DNA of 64,000 nt from Theileria orientalis strain Shintoku (taxonomy: Eukaryota; Apicomplexa; Aconoidasida; Piroplasmida; Theileriidae). The position numbers and the translations under genes were made by a program. The notes under the pieces are model-generated. The model saw only the letters and a program-made list of their open reading frames with translations. It did not search any database and had not been told where the DNA came from. Shown here piece by piece: positions 45,838 through 57,379 of this stretch. The DNA lies in the NCBI RefSeq assembly GCF_000740895.1, contig NC_025262.1:1418001-1482000 (forward strand), given 5' to 3'. How positions within the stretch are numbered: position 1 is the first letter of the stretch; each line of letters starts with the position of its first letter.

Positions 45838-48800
45838 ATGACCACAGTGGCAGATTTAAATAAACCATTCTCGCCGTGCGATCTGAAGAAGATACGCTCA
45901 ATAGAGTTTGGAATACTGGATCCAGAAATCATCAAGAGGATGTCAGTATGCGAAATCACCCTGACGGAACTGTACCGCGAAGGTGTTCCACAAACAGGAG
46001 GATTGAACGACCTGAGAATGGGAACGACGGACCCTCGACACGTATGTACAACGTGCCGTATGGACCTAAAGTATTGCCCAGGACATTTCGGGCACATAGT
46101 CTTGGCAAAACCAATGTACCACTACGGGTTTATGCCGACAATCATTAAGATTCTCAGCAGCGTGTGCTTCAACTGTAGTAAGCTAAGATTGGACAAAGAG
46201 GACCCGAAAATGAGAAATATATTAAAAATACCACCAGGAGCAATGCGACTCAACTACATAGCAACAATGTCTAAGCCAATCACAAATTGCCAGTTTAAAT
46301 CACAGTCAGTATCGAAGGTCCAAGGCTGCGGATACCCACAGCCGATATTCACAAAGGAAGGACCGAACCTGATGATCAAATTCACACAAAAACAGAGAGA
46401 AGTGCTGGAGGAAGCAGAGGAGCCGTGCGACGACATACAAAGGCCGCTGGCGCCGGAGGAGGCGTTCAAGGTGCTGAAGGGGATCACGACGGAGGACATG
46501 AAGTACCTGGGATTCGTGCCGGAAAGGTCGCAACCGTCATGGCTTATCCTAAACGTGTTGCCAGTGCCGCCGCCAGCAGTGAGGCCGTACGTGCAGTACG
46601 GAAGCGACCGCAGCGAAGATGACCTGACGCTGAAGCTGCTGGACGTGCTGAAGACGAACAACCTGATCAAGAGACACGACAAAAGAGCAACAGCACCGCA
46701 CATAATACAGGAAATGTGCCAGCTGCTGCAGTTCCATATCACGACGCTGTTCGACAACGACATCCCAGGAATGCCAGTAGCCTCGACGAGGTCGAAGAAG
46801 CCGATCAAGTCGATAAGAGCAAGACTTAAGGGGAAGGAGGGAAGGCTGAGAGGGAACCTGATGGGAAAGAGAGTGGACTTCTCAGCAAGAACAGTGATCA
46901 CAGGAGACCCGAACATACCAATAGACACGATAGGAGTGCCGAAGAGCATAGCAATGACGCTGACGTTCTGCGAAACTGTAAACTCGCTGAACTACGAGAG
47001 TCTGAGGAAGAAGGTGGAGGTGGGTCCGCACGACTGGCCGGGAGCTAAGTACATAATAAGAGAGGATGGGACGAGGTTTGACCTGCGACACGTGAAGAAG
47101 AGCAGTGAGCTGCAGCTGGAGTACGGCTACAAGGTGGAGCGGCACATGCAGGACGGAGATTACATCCTCTTCAACAGGCAGCCCTCGCTGCACAAAATGA
47201 GCATCATGGGACACAAGGCGAAGATACTGCCGTACTCGACCTTCAGGCTCAACCTGAGCGTGACGACGCCGTACAACGCAGACTTCGACGGAGACGAAAT
47301 GAACCTGCACCTGGTGCAGTCGCACGAAACGAGAGCGGAGGTGAAGCACCTGATGTTGGTGCCGAAGCAGATCGTATCACCGCAGGGGAACAGGCCAGTG
47401 ATGGGAATTGTGCAGGACTCGCTGCTGGCAGTCTCGAAGTTCACGAAGAGAGACACCTTCCTGACGCGCGACGAGCTGATGTCGCTGCTGATCTGGATAC
47501 CCTACTGGGACGGGAAGCTGCCGCAGCCAGCAATCTTCTTCCCGAAGAACCTGTGGACGGGAAAGCAGGTGATCTCAGTGCTGCTGACGTTCAACCAGGC
47601 GCAGGGGATCACGAACATAAACCTGATCAGAGACGGAAGCATAAAGCTGGAGAAGGACAACCTGAACTGCAGCGTGAACGACTCGAGAGTCATAATTAGG
47701 AAAAATGAGCACCTGAGCGGGATCATCTGTAAGAAGACAGTGGGCTGCAGCTCAGGCTCGCTGATACACATCCTGTGGCACGAGGCGGGTCCGGAGAAGT
47801 GCAGAGACTTCCTGACGACGCTGCAGAAGGTAGTTAACAACTGGTTCCTGCAGGTGGGCTTCACAGTCTCGTGCAGCGACATCTGCTGCTCGACGACGAC
47901 ACTAAACAAGGTGTCGAAGATCCTGGACAAGAGTAAGAAGGAGGTGCAGAAGCTGGTGCTGCAGGCGCAGAAGGGGAAGCTGAAGTGTCAGCCAGGAAAG
48001 TCGCTATTCGAGTCGTTTGAAGCACGAGTGAACAAGGAGTTGAACGACGCAAGAGAGCAGAGCGGGAGCGTGGTAGCGTCGTCACTTAACATATCGAACA
48101 ACATCCTGTCTATGGTAAACTCGGGCTCGAAGGGGTCGACGATAAACATATCGCAGATCATAGCGTGCGTGGGTCAGCAGAACGTGGAGGGGAAGAGAAT
48201 CCCCTTCGGCTTCAAGGACAGAAGTCTGCCGCACTTCATCAAGCACGACTACGGGCCTGAGAGCAGAGGCTTCGTGTCGAACAGTTACCTGAGCGGTCTG
48301 ACGCCGCAGGAAATGTTCTTCCACGCAATGGGAGGAAGAGAGGGGATCATCGACACGGCGTGCAAAACAAGTGAGACGGGGTACGTGCAGAGAAGGCTGA
48401 TGAAGGCAATGGAAGACGTGATGGTGCAGTACGACAGAACAGCAAGAAACGGAAACGGAGAGATCCTGCAGTTCCTGTACGGAGAAGATGGCATGGGAGC
48501 GGAGTACATCGAGGACCAGCAGATAGACCTGATGACGATGGACGACGAGGAGATGAACAGAAGGTTCAACCACGACTTCAGAAGTGAGTCGTACGGACTG
48601 GGCTGGATCCTGAACGAGGAAATAAGAAACACGATACTGAGCGACTTCTCGCAGCAAGTAATCCTGGTGGAGGAGTACCAGAAGCTGGTAGACCTGAAGA
48701 AGATGATCTGCGAGGAGATCTTCCCGAACGGAGATCACGCGCAGCACCTGCCGGTGAACATAAAGAGGATCCTGGAGTACGCGACGACGCAGTTCCCGGC

Positions 48801-50976
48801 GACGACGAGCTCGAGAAATCAGCTGAACCCAGTGGACATAGCACTGAGAACGAATAAGCTGCTGGAAAACATGATCATCATTACGACGAGTGGCCCTACC
48901 GACGTGCTGTCGGAGGAGGCGCAGCAAAATGCGACGATCCTGATCAAGGCGCACCTGCGCTGCAACCTTAACAGCAGGTACCTGATGGAGTACGTGCAAA
49001 TAGGAAACCTGGCGCTCGACTGGGTGTACGGAGAAGTGGAGCGCTGCTTCTTCAAAGCAATAGCGAACCCGGGCGAGTGCGTAGGAGCAATAGCAGCGCA
49101 GTCGATAGGAGAGCCGGCGACGCAGATGACGCTCAACACGTTCCACTTCGCAGGAGTGAGCAGCAAGAACGTGACGCTGGGACTGCCGCGCCTGAAGGAG
49201 CTTATCAACGTGGTGACGAACGTGAGGACGCCCTCGCTGACGATTTACCTGGACGCGAACATAAGCAAGGACCAGGAGAGAGCGAAGGAGATGCAGACGC
49301 AGCTGGAGTACACGAACTTTGAGCGCCTGGTGGAGAACTACAGCGTAATATACGACCCGGTGGTTAACAGCACGATCGTGAAGGAGGACTACGAGTGGGT
49401 GCGAGACTACTACGAGTTCCCGGACGACGAAATGGGTCGCCTGGGCCAGTTCGTGCTGAGAATTGTGCTGAGCAGCAAGGTGATGACGGACAAGAGGCTG
49501 ACGATGAAGGAGGTGGGCGATATCATATACAGCGAGTTCAGCAACGGAGAGGTCGACGCGATCTACACAGATGACAACAGCGAACAGTTGGTGATCAGAA
49601 TCAGAGTGAAGTACGTGGGCATGGACGAGGAGGAGGAGGAGCGAATGCTGCAGCTGGTGGAAACTGAGGCGGAGTTCCTGAACAAGTTCATGACGGACGT
49701 CCTGAGCAACATTAAGCTGCGCGGAGTGAAGGGGATCACGAAGGTGTACATGCGCGAGGAGACATTCACGCGCTACAACGGAGCGACGGGCAGCTTCGAC
49801 AGAGTCTCGCAGTGGGTGCTGGACACGGACGGCTGCAACCTGGAAAACGTGCTCCCGATACCATGTGTGGAGTACACGAAGACATTCAGCAACGACGTGA
49901 GCGAGATCTTCAACGTATTCGGAATCGAGGCGGCACGGCGCGCGCTCCTGAGGGAGATCAGAGCAGTGATCTCGTTCGACGGAGCATACGTCAACTACAG
50001 GCACCTCTCGCTGCTCTGCGACATCATGACGCAGAAGGGGTACCTGATGAGCATCACGAGGCACGGGCTCAACAGAGCGGACCGAGGGCCGCTGGTTAAG
50101 TGCAGCTTCGAGGAGACGCTGGAAACGCTGCTTTCAGCCGCAGCATTCTCGGAGGTGGACCCGCTGCGCGGCGTGACGGAGAACGTGGTCGTGGGACAGC
50201 TCTCGCCCTACGGCACGGGCTGCTTCGACATCATGATCGACGAGCTGAAGCTGCGCGACGCGAACCAGTCGAGCGCGACGATGGCGGACTCGGTGATGGG
50301 CCTGATCTCGCCGGACTCGACGCCCATGAGTCCGACGACGCCGGCGAGCAGGATCAACTCGATGCTCTCGCCGATCCCCTTCAGCCCCTCGTACACGTCG
50401 CTGATGATGTCGCCGAGCGTCGCGGGGCTGGGCCCGAGCACGCCGGGCCTCATGGTCGACACGTACGCGCTCGGCGGCAGCTTCAGCCCGACCTCGCCGG
50501 GCTCGCCCACGAGTCCCACGAGCCCGATGAGTCCGACTAGCCCGGCCTACAGCGTTACGAGTCCGACCTACGGGGCGGCGGCGAGCCCGACGTACCTGGC
50601 CGCGTCGCCGTCCTACAGCCCGACCTCGCCAGCGTACTCGCCCACGTCCCCGGCCTATTCGCCAACGAGCCCAGCGTACTCGCCGACATCGCCCTCGTAC
50701 TCCCCGACGAGTCCGGCTTACTCCCCTACTTCCCCTGCCTACAGTCCGACTTCTCCCGCGTATTCGCCGACGAGTCCGGCCTACAGTCCCACGAGTCCTA
50801 ACCTGGGATACAGTCCGACGTCCCCAGCATATTCTCCGACGAGTCCCGCGTACTCGCCGACATCTCCGGCCTACAGTCCGACCTCGCCAGCTTACAGTCC
50901 CACGAGTCCGAACGTGCCGTATTCGCCAGCGGATCCGTTCTCGCCAAACCCGTTCCAAGAAGACCCCCAGGAGTAG
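45838..50976 (+). CDS. RPB1: RNA polymerase II largest subunit RPB1
   Basis: Catalytic subunit of nuclear mRNA synthesis. Single uninterrupted exon, 1712 aa. The N-terminal zinc region has [17 protein letters not shown]. The metal-A active site is [10 protein letters not shown], with Asp 482, 484 and 486; the clamp and lid region reads [20 protein letters not shown]; the trigger loop has [16 protein letters not shown]. The C-terminal domain, from about residue 1545, begins with degenerate Pro/Ser repeats and then has 14 exact YSPTSP heptads in two runs of nine and five, separated by a two-residue LG break, with Ala at position seven in most. It ends [12 protein letters not shown]. Heptads use varied codons for the same residues. 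The lack of introns contrasts with neighbouring housekeeping genes. Confidence 0.98.
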   Translation: MTTVADLNKPFSPCDLKKIRSIEFGILDPEIIKRMSVCEITLTELYREGVPQTGGLNDLRMGTTDPRHVCTTCRMDLKYCPGHFGHIVLAKPMYHYGFMPTIIKILSSVCFNCSKLRLDKEDPKMRNILKIPPGAMRLNYIATMSKPITNCQFKSQSVSKVQGCGYPQPIFTKEGPNLMIKFTQKQREVLEEAEEPCDDIQRPLAPEEAFKVLKGITTEDMKYLGFVPERSQPSWLILNVLPVPPPAVRPYVQYGSDRSEDDLTLKLLDVLKTNNLIKRHDKRATAPHIIQEMCQLLQFHITTLFDNDIPGMPVASTRSKKPIKSIRARLKGKEGRLRGNLMGKRVDFSARTVITGDPNIPIDTIGVPKSIAMTLTFCETVNSLNYESLRKKVEVGPHDWPGAKYIIREDGTRFDLRHVKKSSELQLEYGYKVERHMQDGDYILFNRQPSLHKMSIMGHKAKILPYSTFRLNLSVTTPYNADFDGDEMNLHLVQSHETRAEVKHLMLVPKQIVSPQGNRPVMGIVQDSLLAVSKFTKRDTFLTRDELMSLLIWIPYWDGKLPQPAIFFPKNLWTGKQVISVLLTFNQAQGITNINLIRDGSIKLEKDNLNCSVNDSRVIIRKNEHLSGIICKKTVGCSSGSLIHILWHEAGPEKCRDFLTTLQKVVNNWFLQVGFTVSCSDICCSTTTLNKVSKILDKSKKEVQKLVLQAQKGKLKCQPGKSLFESFEARVNKELNDAREQSGSVVASSLNISNNILSMVNSGSKGSTINISQIIACVGQQNVEGKRIPFGFKDRSLPHFIKHDYGPESRGFVSNSYLSGLTPQEMFFHAMGGREGIIDTACKTSETGYVQRRLMKAMEDVMVQYDRTARNGNGEILQFLYGEDGMGAEYIEDQQIDLMTMDDEEMNRRFNHDFRSESYGLGWILNEEIRNTILSDFSQQVILVEEYQKLVDLKKMICEEIFPNGDHAQHLPVNIKRILEYATTQFPATTSSRNQLNPVDIALRTNKLLENMIIITTSGPTDVLSEEAQQNATILIKAHLRCNLNSRYLMEYVQIGNLALDWVYGEVERCFFKAIANPGECVGAIAAQSIGEPATQMTLNTFHFAGVSSKNVTLGLPRLKELINVVTNVRTPSLTIYLDANISKDQERAKEMQTQLEYTNFERLVENYSVIYDPVVNSTIVKEDYEWVRDYYEFPDDEMGRLGQFVLRIVLSSKVMTDKRLTMKEVGDIIYSEFSNGEVDAIYTDDNSEQLVIRIRVKYVGMDEEEEERMLQLVETEAEFLNKFMTDVLSNIKLRGVKGITKVYMREETFTRYNGATGSFDRVSQWVLDTDGCNLENVLPIPCVEYTKTFSNDVSEIFNVFGIEAARRALLREIRAVISFDGAYVNYRHLSLLCDIMTQKGYLMSITRHGLNRADRGPLVKCSFEETLETLLSAAAFSEVDPLRGVTENVVVGQLSPYGTGCFDIMIDELKLRDANQSSATMADSVMGLISPDSTPMSPTTPASRINSMLSPIPFSPSYTSLMMSPSVAGLGPSTPGLMVDTYALGGSFSPTSPGSPTSPTSPMSPTSPAYSVTSPTYGAAASPTYLAASPSYSPTSPAYSPTSPAYSPTSPAYSPTSPSYSPTSPAYSPTSPAYSPTSPAYSPTSPAYSPTSPNLGYSPTSPAYSPTSPAYSPTSPAYSPTSPAYSPTSPNVPYSPADPFSPNPFQEDPQE

Positions 50977-51854
50977 CCGCCAGTTGCGGTTGCAGTAGCA
51001 GTGCCAACCTAGTTGGGGTGAAGTGGCAATAACGACCCATTTACGGTTGCAGTAGGCAAAGCATCAAACTGAGAGCGATTGACAGAAAAGTAGGCACTTA
51101 GTAATGGGATAATACATAAAAGCCTGGAAAAAGCAAGAAGAATCCGAGTATATGAAGTAAATAATTGACTAAACGGATCAGAGTATGAAGTAAATAGTGG
51201 ACAACAAGAGTCCGAGTATGAAGTAAATTGTGGACAAAACGGATCAGAGTATGAAGTAAATAATTGAAAAAACGGAAGAGGAGCTGCTACACATCGCTAG
51301 CCACTTAGGCGTTTATAGACAAAGATAAATCAGGCACGAGTCAATGGAGGATAACCATTGAGTAAAAAAACAAAAAATAGCTCTGGAATAGGTAATTGAG
51401 AATAATTTAGGGCAGTTGGGGGATAGAGAATACAAAAGGATACGAAATACAGCACTAAAGTATTGTAGTATCAATATCAACCTATATTTTCAGTTTAAAT
51501 GCAATTTTAATATATAAATAAATTATATGTACGCGATTAAATATAAAATAAAGAAAAAGCAGATTCATGTGTAAAAGAGAAAATGAAACAATTTTGAACC
51601 GAGGGGGAACATAGGGGAGAGTGTGACAAATAGATAAAACATGAATAAATAAAAAATATTTCGTGTAAAATAAACAAAAAGAGAAAAATACAAATTTAAA
51701 TATAAGTATATGAATAAAATAAACATTTATAAGGCGTCTTCAAGTGTAAAGTAAAGTTTAGCAGGATTGAATGTAAATAACAATAAAAACACATAACCTA
51801 AAATAAAGAGTAAGATGATAAAAATCTTATCGTAAAAAGAGAATAAGGGAAAAA
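50977..51854. other. Intergenic region between RPB1 and CDC50
   Basis: About 880 nt with no gene recognised. The RPB1-proximal part contains about four 33-bp direct repeats (see separate entry); the rest is A-rich, with many aataaa-like words that may include the RPB1 polyadenylation signal and the CDC50 promoter. Confidence 0.55.
51141..51275. repeat. About four 33-bp direct repeats downstream of RPB1
   Basis: The word gagtatgaagtaaat recurs in units of about 33 bp (atcagagtatgaagtaaata...), with small differences between copies. It lies roughly 165 nt beyond the RPB1 stop. Confidence 0.8.
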
Positions 51855-53662
51855 ATGGATAAAGAATCGGTGGAGATGGGCACACCGCCCGAAAAAAGCG
51901 CCGAGGAGAATCCTCCAGACAGAGAAAACTCACAAGAGTTCGACGAACTGCTCGACGCAGGCCTGGAAAACCCGAGCGTGCAGAGCGAGACGAGCAGAGA
52001 ACGGCTCCGAAAGGATGTGTCGATAGCAATCGACAGGGAGTACGTGTGGCTCCCCTCGTCGAGGGGCATGGGCCCGAACTACACGAGCAGAATAGAGCGG
52101 ATGAAGCAGATGGACCTGAAGGCCAACTACTTCGTGTACAACATGTACACTCCCGTCGGAGCCGCGACGCTCTCGCTGATCCTGGGAGCGCTGCTGCTGC
52201 TCCTGGCGCTGGTCATGCTCTTCTTCTCAATGAACGTGAAGCTGGAGGTGCCCTACTCGGAGAATGACGCCGGGCCCCTGACGATAACGCTCACGAAGGA
52301 CTTCAAGCCGCCGATCTACGTGTTCTACAAGATCACCGACTTCTACGTGACCCACAAGAAGGTGGTCTACGACTCGGAACCTGCGCAGGTCTCGAAGAGC
52401 TCCTGCAGAAGTAAGTGAGACCCAGCTAACGCACCTTTAGCCTTCACCACGTTCGCCGAGATCCTGGAGCTGCGCTGCATCGAGGGCAGGAACACTCTGA
52501 ACGGCGTCGACGAGTGGTGCGCCGACTACAAGAGCAACCCCAAGTTCAACATTCCGGTCTACCCGTGCGGCCCCCTGGCTGCCACGCTGATGACCGACAA
52601 CTTTGAGATTTGCTCCACGGAGATACCCAAGAACGCCCGCGGCAACTACGAGGGCTCCGACTTCGACTCGTGTCTGGACATTCAGATTCAGGACGAGCCT
52701 GAGCTGTGGAAGTTTGCGGCCTACAGAGTACGTTCAGCCCAGCACAGACGCCCACTTCCACCACCATTGCAACTACTATCAGTATTATTATTGGTGGCAA
52801 TGGCGGTATTGGTAGTAGTATTACTACTGTTATTACTATTTCTGATACCACTATTACTGTTATTACTACGACTATTATTATTACTACCATTATTATTATT
52901 ACTACCATTATTATTATTACTACCATTATTATTATTACTACCATTATTATTATTACTACCACTATTATTATTACTACCATTATTATTATTACTACCACTA
53001 TTACTACCACTATTACTACCACTACTACTGTTACTGATACTAAGACAGAAACTGATTAAAATATACAGATTAAATCAAAGAAGTTTGCAAGAGGCTTTTG
53101 CTGGTTGGACGTGACGAATCCGCTCTATCACACGTGGCTTCAGCACCCATACTCGAGTACATTTTTGAAGCCATACGGAGTAATACATGACAAAGTGGAG
53201 CCAGGAGAATACAAGATACACCTGGTGAACAACCTGTGGCCATCCGAAGCGTGGAAGGCCAAGAAATCAATATACATAACGTGCACCAACTTCCTAGGAA
53301 CCAAGTCAATAGCATTGGAAATAGTACTAATATGTATAAGTAAGCCATTAGCAGGACTAGCCAGCTAGATACCCGCACAGCCAATAAACTAATTCACACT
53401 AATAACACGACAGGCGGACTTTATTTGTTGACGGGAATAGTGCTGTTGGTCTTGCACTTCTCAGGATTCAGAATGAAATTATGTAAGCAAGCCTCAAACT
53501 CATGATCGTTTAGCGCCATGGCGTGGACTATCGAAGGTGGAAACGGGAACGGTGGCTGAAAAGGAGGAGTTCGTAAGAAGAGCAAGCACAGTTGACCTGG
53601 ACATACACCTGAGTAAGATCCCAAAAAGCACAGGAAGGTGTTTATGCCCTCTACATTTGTAA
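51855..53662 (+). CDS. CDC50/LEM3 family protein (P4-ATPase lipid flippase beta subunit)
   Basis: Chaperone and partner of P4-type phospholipid flippases. Five exons: 51855-52410, 52441-52727, 53069-53339, 53414-53482, 53514-53662 (443 aa). A long acidic N-terminal cytosolic tail precedes TM1 ([20 protein letters not shown], about residues 103-122). The ectodomain has the family signature PVYPCGPLAATLMTDNFEI, paired cysteines and HIHLVNN/NLWPSE-type strands, and TM2 is LYLLTGIVLLVLHFSGF. The cytosolic tail after TM2 (exon 5) is my least certain part. Intron 1 is 30 nt, among the shortest in the window, while intron 2 is an expanded repeat of 341 nt. Confidence 0.87.
52795..53035. repeat. 18-bp ATT/ACT tandem repeat in CDC50 intron 2
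   Basis: Copies of ttattattattactacca, with one-base variants, run for about 170 bp, flanked by looser triplet repeats. It fills most of the intron between 52728 and 53068. Confidence 0.88.
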
Positions 53663-54626
53663 CATTTTAAGCCAATTTAATAAAATGGTATATATATGAG
53701 GCTAATAGGTTTTAAATAGAGTGTTTTTACGAAATATATGGACTTATAAACGACATAAGTGCGAATGGCATCGTACTATGCCAGTCACAAGTAAATAACA
53801 ATGACAGTAGGATTATGATGCTAATAGCTCATACTAAACTAATAAAATTATAAATGATAGGGAGAATAGGCAATAGTGGTGGCATATGAGTCAACAATGT
53901 GGTTCAATCACATCAGAAACCAAGTATAATCATAAAGTCATATACTCTAGTCCGTGGTTTTCATCATTGTGATTGAAGTCAGACGTAGACATCAACACCG
54001 TTACAAAAGTAACTTTAGATCGCCCGTCTACAATGTCATCATTTTATGTAAGAAAAAGAGAATAAAAAAATATTTACTGAATGGCTCCCCACCAGTAAGT
54101 CAAAATAAATAATGTGGTAACATGAAAAAATAGGTGAGGGTGTAGGCTGAAAACAGTATAAATTAAATTAATGGAACACGAATTGATAATAAACGAAAAA
54201 CATAGATCTGCAATATAACGAATTACAAATAAAGAATGTACATGAGTAACAAAATGTTATTTTGGAAACGGAATCGCCTGGATTCCACTATCAAATATGA
54301 TACATAATAGATATTATATACATTGAAGTAAATATATAAAAATTTAACATGGAAGTTGGTACACATTTATGCTCGTTAGAAATAAGAGAGTTCATAGTAA
54401 TATTTCTATTTTATAATACTAATATTTAACCTGTAAATATAAGTTAATATTTCTTGAATCCATAAGCAAAGTTGAATAACTTATTTGTACTAATTATTTG
54501 CGTCTCTGTGGTGTGGCCCTGATCAAAAGTATTAAGGGAAACCAACAAAATAAACATAGTCAAATAAGTTGTAAATTATTAAAAAACACAGAAGTATCTC
54601 TAAATTATAAAAAACATACATATAAA
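53663..54626. other. Intergenic region between CDC50 and CCT1
   Basis: About 960 nt without a credible reading frame, AT-rich. A segment near 53900-53980 can fold into a two-helix hairpin and is listed separately. The remainder probably contains the CCT1 promoter and the CDC50 3' UTR. I find no tRNA or snRNA signature. Confidence 0.55.
53903..53977. other. Two-helix inverted repeat, candidate structured RNA or regulatory element
   Basis: The 10-mer ttcaatcaca (53903-53912) is perfectly complementary to tgtgattgaa (53968-53977). Inside it, aaacca (53917-53922) pairs with tggttt (53955-53960), leaving a loop of 32 nt. No known RNA family was recognised, and the strand is undetermined. Confidence 0.35.
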
Positions 54627-57101
54627 ATGTCAGTTGGAATTCTAGGTCAGAGAACGACCGGAAAGGACGTTAGAGCGGGAAACGGTAATTTTAATAAAAA
54701 ATAAAGCAACTAACAAAACGTTTAGTAAATGCAGTTCAAGCGATAGCAAACATCCTTAAGTCGAGTCTGGGCCCGAAGGGCCTGGACAAAATGCTGGTGG
54801 ATGACCTGGGCGACGTCACAATCACAAACGATGGAGCCACGATGCTGAAACAACTGGAAGTTCAGCACCCAGCAGCAAAATTGCTGGTAGACTTGAGCGA
54901 GCTCCAGGACAAAGAGGTAAAATAGATAAAATAAACGTGTTTTTAACGCACACCCTAACACGAATGATCAGGTCGGCGACGGAACAACATCAGTAGTGCT
55001 GGTTGCAGCGGAACTGCTCAAAAGAGCGAACGACCTGGCAAATTCAGGAATACACCCAACGTCAATCATAACAGGATATAAAATGGCACTGAAGGTAAGG
55101 AACATAAATAAAGAGTACACAGTACCATAAACAGTAGTTAGCAGGAACTTGGGAGTAAGTACTGATTGTTCCGTAGGAAAGCGTTAAGTTTATTCGAGAG
55201 AACATGAGTCTGTCACTGGACTCGATGGGAGAAGACGTCTTGTTGAACATCGCAAAGACGACCCTGTCATCGAAGATGGTAGGATTCGACCCGGAGTACT
55301 TCGCACAAATGGTAGTTAAAGCAATAAGAACAGTGAAGACGGTGAACGACGAAGGAGACTACAAGTACCCAGTAGGAAGAGTGAACGTGATCAAGGTGCA
55401 CGGAAAAAGCGCAAAGGAGTCGTACCTGGTTAACGGATACGCAGTGCTGATGGGAAGAGCGTCACAAGGAATGCCGACGAGCGTCAAGAAGGCAAAAATA
55501 GCGTTCCTGGACTTCCCACTGAAGCAGTACAGACTGCACCTGGGAGTTCAAGTCAACATAACGAAGCCAGAGGAACTAGAGCAAATAAGACTAAAGTAAG
55601 AAAGTGGATGATGATATTAGATGTAGAATAGTTAAGCAGATAGTAGACAGAGAAGCAAGTAATAAAATTGGACAGTAAATAATAATTAACACAGGGAAAA
55701 GGACATAACGAAGGAAAGAGTTAAGAAAATATTGGACACGGGCTGCAACGTAGTGTTATCGTCGCAGGGAATAGACGACATGTCAATGAAGTACTTCGTT
55801 GAAGCAGGAGTAATAGCAGTGAGAAGAGTGCCCAAAAAGGATCTGAAAAACATATCGAAAATAACAAAAGGTAGCTAAATAATCATACATGGTATTACAA
55901 ACGCTAGTTAATACAATATATAACTTCTACGGGAAAGTACAACTTATGGTTGTTAGCTACTGGCATTTATGGTTATTACTAGGGACAATATATTATTACA
56001 AATTGACACAATATTAACAATTAACGCAGGAAAGTTATTGTTAACGCTATCAACGTTTGATGGAGAAGAGGAATTTTCAAGTGACTACCTGGGAACATGT
56101 GAAAGCGTAGAGGAGAAACGTATAGGAGACTGGGACGCACTCTTTTTCAACACGGGAGATGAAAATAAAGGTAGCATGAGTAGTTAAGTAAATAGGCGTC
56201 TGTCATGCGTAACCAAGTTTAAAAATTAGAATAGTATAAGTAATAACAATCAATATCACTAAATGATGTTGATAAGTGATGTACCGATAATATTGGCAAG
56301 TTACAACAATTAAATGTAGATGTACAAGTGGGAGACAGTAGTTGCACAATGGTACTAAGAGGAGCCAACGACTTTTTCATCAATGAGTTGGAAAGATCAG
56401 TACACGACGCACTGTGTGCCCTAAGCACAGCATTGGAACAGAATTCACTGGTGCCAGGAGGAGGGTCAGTGGAATCTAACCTCTCGATACACTTGCACAA
56501 TTACTCTAAATCCCTGGTAAGTACTCCCACCCCTAGTGCTGTTAGTACTATTGCTGCTGTTAGCATTAGTAATATTACTTCTGTTAGCACTAGTATTATT
56601 ACAGCTATTGTCATTAGTAATATTGCTAAAAATAATTAATAATGTATAATGTGTAGAGCTCGAGAGAACAGTTGGCAATCGATGAGTTTGCAGAGGCACT
56701 ATTGGTGATACCGAAGACACTCTCATTGAACGCTGCATTAGATGCAACTGAGTACGTATCCATACTGAAGTCGTACCACGCAAAATACTACGCAAACAAG
56801 GTAGGATGGTAACTAGAGTTACACACTAAGTAGGAAGATAGATTGATAGGTTTATGAAATAGTTAGAAAAAAAAAAACAGAAAAAACATAATTTTAGGAT
56901 GAAAATAAGGATTATAAGTGGTACGGATTGTCATTGAACGACGGAAAAATTGAAAATAACTTAAAAATGGGAGTGCTGGAAGCAACGATTAGTAAAATTA
57001 AGTCGATCAAGTTCGCAACGGAAGCAGCAATAACAATACTGAGAATAGATGATCTGATAACACTGGAACCAGAAAAGGAGTTGCCAAACGAAGATGATTA
57101 A
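54627..57101 (+). CDS. CCT1: T-complex protein 1 subunit alpha (CCT1)
   Basis: Subunit of the cytosolic group II chaperonin that folds actin and tubulin. Nine exons: 54627-54684, 54726-54916, 54972-55094, 55177-55595, 55695-55870, 56030-56170, 56320-56516, 56657-56800, 56898-57101 (550 aa, the usual family length). The N-terminus [16 protein letters not shown] is alpha-specific. ATP-site motifs are [44 protein letters not shown] and the apical-to-intermediate [28 protein letters not shown] is typical of CCT. It ends [11 protein letters not shown]. Several internal exons are close to 150 nt with AT-rich introns. Confidence 0.95.
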
Positions 57102-57379
57102 ATAATAAATTTGATATTTTGTTCACATACGAGTTTCACATTTTGTGGGATAAAGTACAATATTTTGTGTAAATAGGGTAAAAATGGACATATAAATGAA
57201 TAATAAGAGTAAAAAATAAATAGAAAGAGTAAAATGAAAATTAATTGAAAGGATGGACGGAGATTCCACACACACCCCATGGCGGAACAAATAGGAACAA
57301 AAAAACAAAGAAAACACAGATCAATATATAAACCAAGTTGTAATAACATATGTGTATAATAAGTAGATGTGTGAAGTAG

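Noticed and set aside
48082..50064. Long antisense open frame (660 codons) opposite RPB1
   Set aside because: It mirrors the codon bias of the conserved RPB1 gene, has no recognisable domain and no start context; a typical shadow of a C/G-ending-codon gene.
50134..50958. Arg-rich antisense open frame over the RPB1 CTD
   Set aside because: Low-complexity complement of the heptad repeats, not an independent protein.
52765..53060. Leu/Pro-repeat frame in CDC50 intron 2
   Set aside because: Different frame from the flanking exons, pure triplet repeats, and the splice restores the CDC50 fold.
53802..53812. acagtagga word resembling an RNase MRP conserved box
   Set aside because: The partner CR-I motif and the expected overall structure were not found; a single short match is not evidence.
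53897..53913. tRNA T-arm-like sequence atgtggttcaatcacat
   Set aside because: Loop register is off by one and there is no matching acceptor stem or anticodon arm.
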